Shown here in pieces: positions 57,426-64,000 of a DNA stretch of 64,000 nucleotides. Both the position numbers and the translations under genes were made by a program. The DNA is from Symsagittifera roscoffensis (Eukaryota > Xenacoelomorpha > Acoela > Convolutidae). Positions within the stretch are counted from its first letter, which is position 1. Each line of letters opens with the position of its first letter. The DNA lies in the NCBI RefSeq assembly GCF_963678635.1, contig NC_087064.1, forward strand, positions 81,567,526 through 81,631,525, read 5' to 3'. The notes below the pieces were generated by a model. That model was not told the DNA's origin. It made no database searches and saw nothing but the letters and a program-made list of their open reading frames with translations.

Positions 57426-57806
57426 TTATTGTTGAGGGGTGTTTTGAGGCGTCCTTGTTTCTGAGAAACTCTCACCTTCGTCTATTGAAATGGAGTTTTC
57501 GGCTGATTCTGCTTCCTCCCAAGAAAATTGGAAGTCATCGACTGGTTGAGCCACAAATTTTGAGCCAGGTATCTCGGGGTAGTTCATTCCCACATGCTTA
57601 GACACTTCCTTTATCATTTGCATTGTTCCAGATTGGTTCTCTGTGATGGGTACTTGTGTCATATGATGCTCGTTGAAATCCCTTCGCATCACTTCTACCA
57701 TGTGCCAGACTTGGATTGGGATGTCCATTCGTGCCAGAAAAACTCCAGAGACAGTTTCTCGCACTCGAAGTTGTTCTAGATCAGGCAAAAATTCTACAGA
57801 GTACAT
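57426..57806 (-). CDS. array gene a, unit 2
   Basis: 126 aa, same start and stop as in unit 1, with three replacements (L to V in the TQLPITE stretch, G to S in DEGEG, K to N near the end). All three nucleotide changes I can see in the ORF alter the protein. The upstream promoter segment is kept (57875-57960). Confidence 0.55.
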   Translation of the reverse strand: MYSVEFLPDLEQLRVRETVSGVFLARMDIPIQVWHMVEVMRRDFNEHHMTQVPITENQSGTMQMIKEVSKHVGMNYPEIPGSKFVAQPVDDFQFSWEEAESAENSISIDEGESFSETRTPQNTPQQ

Positions 57807-60469
57807 GAGGTTGCTGTTTTGCCCTTGGGTATAAGATACAGAGTAAAAACAAGACTGATTTTGTGCTGAGAGAGGATGTAGCTGACGGTATATAAGTTGA
57901 AATTAATTGATTTAATGCTGAGAGAGGAGGTAGTTGACGGTAGTTTAGTTGAAAATAAAATGATTTTTAGTATGGAGTGAGGTGTACCTTCAACTCAAAT
58001 GTGTAGGTTTAACCAATCAGAATTGATTTTCCTTATTTGGATTTCAGTCGTGTCCAATCAGATTTTAGCTTTCTTCTATGGAATTAAAACTTTGCTAATG
58101 AAAAAAGCAATCTAAATATTTAAAACTGAAAATATTTTTCCGTTCAGAAGATGTCATTAATAATAACCAGTACAATATGTGTGAGGAGAAGTGGGGGGGG
58201 GGGAAGGGGGGGGGGAGGTCGGGGGGGGGGGTATCATGGGTGGGTGATTGAAGACCCCTATTTATTAAGATAGGGAAAAGAGCATCCGTTCTTCAAGCTA
58301 TGAATTAAGATAAGGAATAGATTTCCTAAGTATTAAGATAGCGAACAGGTTTCTTAATTAAGATGGTAAGGTTTCAGATGGTAAGTTTCAGAAACTTTTT
58401 TCGGCGCCCCATCTTACCATGTTTTAGGTTACTGTTTAGATTTCCCATATATTAGGATAGTGTATAGATATCCCTATGTATAAGGGTTAGAAATTGTATT
58501 AACACAGGGAATAGGTTTTCCAATTTAGTAAGATCGGGAATGTTAATGTTTCAGTAAGATGGTAAGAGAATGGTGAAAAACGGTATTTGTTTTGGATCTT
58601 GTGTGGAAATGTATAGTTTTTTCGCAAAAGTCTCGGTACGCGTTATGTAATTTTTGAGTATTACGTGTAGATTGTGTTATGAAGGTACTATGTTTTTTGG
58701 TTCAGGTTAAGTCAATGGTAAGATGTGCAAAAACTTTGTATTTTTATCAAAAAAATTAAAAAAATTTTTCAAAAAACTTCAAAACACGATAAGATTTGAT
58801 ACAATTTGACTTGATAACTTTTTTTTCAAATAACCTTACTTGTTCAAACTGATTAATCTAGCTAAGTTTTTGCTGAAACCTACTGAAACTTCAAAAAGAT
58901 TCAAGTTATTGGAAAAAATGAAACTTCAAAAAGATTCAAGTTATTGGAAAAAATTGAAAAAATTTAAAGTTTTTGGAAAAAATTGCAAAAATTTCTTTGT
59001 TTTGGGAAAAAATTTGCCAAAATTTCAAGTTTTTGGAAAACATTGCAGATATCTCATGGTTTTGGCTAGTTTTTTGTTGCTTCTGATCTAATTGAAAATC
59101 ATATAATTCTGTGTAGAGCTTAAAATTAAGCTCAAATTGTATTTTCTTTGGCATCATGTTGAGACAGTGATACAAAACTTTGGATAAAAATATGAATTTT
59201 TCCACAATTTTCCCTAAAAATAATGAAATACAATAAACTTTACTCTAATTTTTGCTAAAAAGCGGTTTATAAAATGCTCTGAAAATATAAAGCTCATATT
59301 GGCTGAATCAATATTAATACTTCCGATTTCTCGGGAAAATAATGTAATTAATCGCTATTTTTTGGAGAAAAAAAAAATAGTCAAACTATCCATAGTTTTC
59401 CTTTTTTAACCTTTCATTTGTGTAAATAAATAGTTTTTTGTTCAATTCAAGTAGAATTTATTTAAAAATCTCAATTCAATTTAACAATAAGAGCAATATT
59501 CTTGAAATTTCTAGATCAAACTCCATGATCTAACTCCCCCTCAGTTTTTTCTGAAAGATTAACCCAAACTTGTACAAAAATTGCTTTTTCTGAGATATTT
59601 TTAACATTATCAATAATGATAAATATCAGATCCAGTAAAAATTATTATTCAAATTATTTTCTCCTTTGTTTTTATTAAAAGTATAATTATTTTTCCTTCT
59701 CTTGGATTGTGTTTCGATGCTGCTGAGCACATAAATTAAAATTATGTTGACAAAAATAATGCTTCTTTCTGATATGATTAGTGAGGTAATTGAGTGATCG
59801 ATCAGTAAATTACCTGATAATTTGTGTAAACTTATTATCAGAACTTATCACCATAAACTGATCAGAATTGAGCTCTACTTCTCGTGGATTTTTCAACAAT
59901 TTTGATATCAAACAGTCGAGCATTCCTTCACAGGTTATAATTGTGGTAATAACGAATCAAAATAAAGTATTCACAAATTTTAAAACACTTTGAAGATCAG
60001 AACCAAACTATGTTTCAGAAATTTCCCAATCAATCACTTTTTTCGAACTTTTCTGATATAACTAAACATACAATTGACACCAGATTGAGAAAAATGAGTT
60101 TTCTTGTCTGCTTTATAATATTTTTCCGCTACTCAATTCAAGTTTTGAAATTTCGATCAAAATTTTTCGGTTTTTTCTATTTCTAACCAGTGAAAAAAAA
60201 TAATTACCAAAAAATACGTTTTTATCACTTTGTTTTTGACACATTGTAGTATAAAGAAGAAGAAATTTTTTAAATTTGGATAATCGATTAAAAAGTAACC
60301 TGACAAATCTAGATTTTGCAATTGTATCAAATTCAAAACAGTAATCGAAATGATGTTCCTTATCTTATATTTTTGTTTCATAGGCTCTTCCTTTGTTTTG
60401 TTTTTTACTGATCGACCACTCAATCTGAAATAACTCTTCTAAATAAACACATTGTTGATAAATTTGACA

Positions 60470-60667
60470 TCATTCTTCTTTTCTGAAATCTCCTCTCCAT
60501 CTTTTTATTAAAACTACTGATTTTTCTGTGTTTCTATACAAGTTAAAACTAATACATTCTCCATCTTCGTCATCTGTCCACCACTCATGTAGTTTTTTGT
60601 AGTAATTCAACCTTAAAACTTGATAAAAGTCCATTTCAAACATTGAAAACGCTTTTGTTAGAAACAT
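60470..60667 (-). CDS. array gene c, unit 3 (65 aa)
   Basis: The first ATG is at 60667. It equals unit 1 except S to F, I to V and Q to H, and reads through where units 1-2 have TAG (IKRWRGDFRKEE, stop at 60472-60470). Possibly the intact form of the gene, or the last exon of a spliced one: the sequence GATTTCAG just before the end is acceptor-like. Confidence 0.4.
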   Translation of the reverse strand: MFLTKAFSMFEMDFYQVLRLNYYKKLHEWWTDDEDGECISFNLYRNTEKSVVLIKRWRGDFRKEE

Positions 60668-61163
60668 ATTTGTTACTGAAATAAGCAATGAAACTTGAAA
60701 AAGCTCGATTTATTGTAGCATTTTAATTTCTTTTGTATTAACAATCACCATAAAATGTTTTGCCCTTATTTAGAGTCTAATTAGGTTTTAGGAAATTCAT
60801 GTAGCCAATCAGAACCTCAAGTTAAGGCAAAACAAAATGAAAACAACCAATGAAGTTCAGAAATTCGAAAAATAATGATAAGGTTTTCAACTAAATATAC
60901 ATTTTGTTTGTAATGTTGTTCAAATACGACAAATTTTACATAACTTTTGATAAAAGCAGTAATTAAATAGGTTATTCTGTAATTTCTTAAGCAAATACTG
61001 GCAAATCGATTGAATTGGATCGAGTTTTATGTCAATTTTGATTAAAATTGATGTTTTGTCTGACTTTTCCTCAGATATCCTAGCTCTAAATGTGCACTTC
61101 AGTAACAAAAACTAGTTTTGAACCAATAAAATTTCAATTACCAAACATAAAAATCATCACAAA

Positions 61164-61236
61164 ACATTATTGAAGTTTACAAATACCTACAAACATAAAG
61201 TCTCCCAAATTTTGGGACAGTTCTTTGAATTCGTTA
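61164..61236 (-). pseudogene. array gene b remnant, unit 3
   Basis: Only the last ~24 codons remain (LSQNLGDF, CKLQ and stop). At 61236 the sequence leaves the unit-1 text (GAATTCGTT|TAAAGTATAG) and enters the replacement block, so no PC4-like protein can come from this unit. Confidence 0.65.
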
Positions 61237-61252
61237 TAAATATGAATTCTAC

Positions 61253-61280
61253 TATATAAATCCAAAATTCTCAGCAAAAA
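61253..61280 (+). promoter_or_regulatory. core promoter of the replacement gene
   Basis: TATATAAA (61253-61260) is followed by TTCTCAGCAAAAATC, with TCAG at 61271-61274. The CTCAGCA.AAATC text resembles the gene a initiator (CTCAGCACAAAATC). The spacing of about 20 bases is slightly short. CCATTGGC lies downstream at 61295. Confidence 0.45.
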
Positions 61281-61445
61281 TCAATCTTCCCATTGGCAGC
61301 TGCTATGTGTCAAGTTCTTCCCATCTTTTATTCAGGTTACAGTAAAAAATTGCTATTTATTTCTGTTTCCAACAAGTTGTACGAAAAATACATAGTAACC
61401 CAAGATTATTGTTGATCTACCCACAATTCTTTTTGTTATTTGAGA

Positions 61446-61980
61446 ATGGTAAGTTCCATTTGGTTTTACTAGAACCTTTTTTAGGCAAATTTTGCAGAGA
61501 TTAGATAATTTTAAGTTTTACATATATCAAGAAATTGACTGTCTTAACACTTTGTTCAAACACAGAATCCATTCAAGTATTGTTACATCAAGCGGAGAAG
61601 TATTCAATCAGCATAGTCGAGCATTTCAACATATCTTACGATGGAAAGGAGCCAAAAAGGTACCTAGTATTGCAAAGAAACGACTAATTCGGAAAAAATT
61701 CAAAAGACATTTACCAAGTTTTAATCAAAAACTTGCTTCCACACAAACTTATGGTACAGCGTTTCTGGACAGAATTGGAAAAGTTCAAAATTCAAAATAT
61801 GAAAATGATTTGTTGAAGATTATTGATTGTTTTATAAATTGTCATGGATTTTTAATTCGTGATAATGTCAAATTTTCAATACAAAATTTAAATCTTTTTG
61901 ATAATCCATCTATTTTCTCTCAAATGCTTACGAAAAAATCAAAAATTTTCAAAAAGAAAAAAAAAATCTACCGTTCCTAA
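61446..61980 (+). CDS. replacement gene in unit 3, spliced, unknown function
   Basis: Not recognised. The model is ATG (61446-61448), an intron of 49 bases (61449-61497, GTAAGT...TTTTGCAG), then an open frame to TAA at 61978-61980. This gives about 161 aa starting M-RLDNFKFYIYQEIDCLN. The chain is basic, with a block QHILRWKGAKK and KKRLIRKKFKRHLPSF (about residues 55-90), a more neutral part (ENDLLKIIDCFINCHGF) and a Lys-rich end (KSKIFKKKKKIYRS). A TATA box and initiator lie about 180-190 bases upstream; a short frame at 61309 could be a uORF. The block is absent from units 1 and 2. An ATG split directly by a donor is unusual, so the start could be different. Confidence 0.4.
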
Positions 61981-62545
61981 GAATTTTGCAGAAATCTTTT
62001 GATTGAAAAATTCTTCTGATTGTCAAAAAGCTGCAAAAACATCTCAAATTTTGAACAAGTTGCAAAAAACGTTTCAACTTTTTTAAAGAAGATTCGAAAA
62101 ATGTTTCACTTTTTTCGGCAAAATGCAAAAATTATTTCAATTTTTTTGACATTATTTGCAAAGTATTTACTTTTTTTCCTACAAAATACAAAAAATTTTC
62201 AATTTATTCTACAAAGTGCAAAAATTGACAAGTATTCTTTATTGAGTACAAATTTTCTAGTGTTTTTCCTTATATGTGAGCGAAGATTAATCAAGTTTCT
62301 CAACATGTTTCTCAAGTTTCTCAAGATTTATCAAGAGTTCGGAGCGCTAAATTAGATTGTATTCTAATTTTTTTTATCCTTGATTTACCCTGAAATTCTC
62401 ATCAATTCTCATAAATAAAATGATATTGAAGAAATTAATAATTAAAAAGAACGAAGTTAATACCCAACAACAAATATTTACAAAAACATTCAATCAATGA
62501 GCTCTCTACAAAACTCAGAGCTGAACGAGATTCCCTCTCTGGTGG

Positions 62546-62921
62546 TTTTTGTTGAGGGGTGTTTTGAGGCGTCCTTGTTTCTGAGAAACCCTCACCTTCG
62601 TCTGATTCAGTTTTCGGCTGATTCTGCTTCCTCCCAAGGAAATTGGAAGTCATCGACTGGTTGAGCCACAAATTTTGAGCCAGGTATCTCGGGGTAGTTC
62701 ATTCCCACATGCTTAGACACTTCCTTTATCATTTGCATTGTTCCAGATTGGTTCTCTGTGGTGGGTACTTGTGTCATATGATGCTCGTTGAAATCCCTTC
62801 GCATCACTTCTACCATGTGCCAGACTTGGATTGGGATGTCCATTTGTGCCAGAAAAACTCGAGAGACAGTTTCTCGCACTCGAAGTTGTTCTAGATCAGG
62901 CAAAAATTCCACAGAGTACAT
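62546..62921 (-). pseudogene. array gene a, unit 3 (frameshifted)
   Basis: Same start (62921), with G to R, R to Q, I to T and S to P changes. At about 62606 a small replacement (TCTGATTCAG against the longer unit-1 text) shifts the frame and stops it after AESAEN. The other frame goes on with SDEGEGFSETRTPQNTPQQ and reads past the unit-1 stop (AAA instead of TAA) to about 62435. Confidence 0.6.
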
Positions 62922-63201
62922 GAGGTTGCTGTTTTGCCCTTGAGTATAAGATACAGAGTAAAAACAAGACTGATTTTGTGCTGAGAGAGGATGTAGCTGA
63001 CGGTATATAAGTTAAAATTAATTGATTTAATGCTGAGAGAGGAAGTAGTTGACGGTAGTTTAGTTGAAAATAAAATGATTTTTAGTATGGAGTGAGGTGT
63101 ACCTTCAAATCAAATGTGTAGGTTTAACCAATCAGAATTGATTTTCCTTATTTGGATTTCAGTCGTGTCCAATCAGATTTTAGCTTTCTTCTATGGAATT
63201 A

Positions 63202-64000
63202 AAACTTTGCTAATGAAAAAAGCAATCTAAATATTTAAGACTAAAAATATTTTTCCGTTCAGAAGATGTCATTAATAATAACCAGTACAATATGTGTGAG
63301 GAGAAGTGGGGGGTGGGGGAGGTCGGGGGGGGGCATGGGTGGGTGATTGAAGACCCCTATTTATTAAGATAGGGAATAGAGCATCCGTTCTTCAAGCTAT
63401 GTATTAAGATAAGGAATAGATTTCCTAAGTATTAAGATAGGGAACAGGTTTCTTAATTAAGATGGTAAGGTTTCAGATGGTAAGTTTCAGAAACTTTTTT
63501 CGGCGCCCCATCTTACCATGTTTTAGGTTACTGTTTAGATTTCCCATACATTAGGATAGTGTATAGATATCCCTATGTATAAGGTTTAGAAATTGTTTTT
63601 ACACACGGAATAGGTTTTCCAATTTTCTAAGATCAGGAATGTTAATATTTCAGTAAGATGGTAAGAGAATGGTGAAAAACGTTTTTTGTTTTGGATCTCG
63701 TGTGGAAATGTATAGTTTTTTCGCAAAAGTCTCGGTACGCGTTATGTAATTTTTGAGTATTACGTGTAGATTGTGTTATGAAGGTACTATGTTTTTTGGT
63801 TCATGTTAAATCAATCGTAAGATGTGCAAAAACTTTGTATTTTTATCGAAAAAATTAACAAAAAATTTCAAAAAACTTCAAAACACGATAAGATTTGATA
63901 CAATTTGACTTGATAGCTTTTTTTTTAAATATTCTTACTTGTTCAAACAGAAATTAATCTAGCTAAGTTTTTGCTGAAACCTACTGAAACTTCAAAAAGA
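63202..64000. repeat. 5-kb tandem unit 4, cut by window end
   Basis: AAAACTTTGCTAATG, the G-tract (63308-63340), the GGCGCCCCATCTTACCATG block and the A-rich region repeat in the same order. The array continues beyond the window. Confidence 0.9.

Larger units (their letters stand above)
53108..58086. repeat. 5-kb tandem unit 2 (4979 bp, with gap)
   Basis: Same order as unit 1. Differences: a 72-bp local duplication around the G-tracts (53220-53300), a different block at 54790-54925 with a hairpin, the extra 57050-57305 segment, and 200 N at 56155-56354 inside gene b. Confidence 0.9.
58087..63201. repeat. 5-kb tandem unit 3 (5115 bp)
   Basis: Same order as units 1 and 2 up to 61236. From there to about 62090 it carries different sequence in place of most of gene b and its upstream region, then rejoins. 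The first part has a 40-bp local duplication (AAACTTCAAAAAGATTCAAG at 58887 and 58919). Confidence 0.9.

Noticed and set aside
48164-64000. Tandem integrated polyoma- or parvovirus-like genome
   Set aside because: The unit length would fit a small circular genome, but no helicase, Rep or capsid motif is readable in any frame and coding density is low; kept only as an open alternative.

Overview
The window looks like repeat-dominated, AT-rich intergenic DNA from an invertebrate animal. The signs are BEL/Pao LTR retrotransposons, short hAT-type MITEs with 8-bp target-site duplications (TSDs), a long satellite block, two 200-base assembly gaps, and one inferred intron of 49 bases with a GTAAGT donor and a TTTGCAG acceptor. 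An intron that short would suit a nematode, but the sequence does not fix the phylum. I see no rRNA, no complete tRNA, no CRISPR and no bacterial-type operon. The only candidate single-copy host gene is a short minus-strand exon near 13.1-13.5 kb.

Layout. Positions 1-4.4 kb hold a decayed minus-strand BEL/Pao copy (LTR start, leader, gag fragments). Positions 5.0-12.8 kb are a nest: an old BEL/Pao element (5083-12550, 5-bp TSD CCAGT) sits inside a small hAT-like MITE (ends 5069 and 12761), which itself sits in the terminal repeat of another MITE family. Positions 12.8-16.5 kb hold the candidate secreted-protein exon and a cluster of MITEs, four with perfect 8-bp TSDs. Positions 16527-26703 are a young BEL/Pao element with near-identical LTRs, an extra ORF before gag, and a gag-pol frame broken by frameshifts, one stop and an apparent deletion of the integrase catalytic Glu. 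Its 3' LTR runs straight into a second primer-binding site, leader and truncated accessory ORF (to about 28205), so two copies share one LTR. Positions 29.1-32.5 kb are a tandem segmental duplication carrying a hAT MITE. Positions 33.7-43.7 kb are about 120 copies of an 83-bp satellite, followed to 44.6 kb by degenerate repeats of about 21 bp from which the 83-mer may have grown. Positions 44.6-48.2 kb hold small minisatellites, MITEs and a cluster of GCGGAATCCGC-like palindromes.

The most unusual part is 48.2-64.0 kb: at least three complete and one partial direct copies of a gene-bearing unit of about 5 kb (4944, 4979 and 5115 bp). Each unit carries on the minus strand an acidic ORF of 126 aa (gene a), a small ORF of 82 aa that resembles the single-stranded-DNA-binding PC4/p15 coactivator domain (gene b), and a shorter ORF of 45-65 aa (gene c). 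The units are mosaic. In the third unit most of the PC4-like gene and its upstream region is replaced by a different plus-strand gene with a TATA box and a mini-intron. In the first unit a different block is exchanged. Whether this is an amplified host gene cluster, an integrated circular element or virus-like genome, or part of a specialised chromosome region cannot be decided from the sequence alone.
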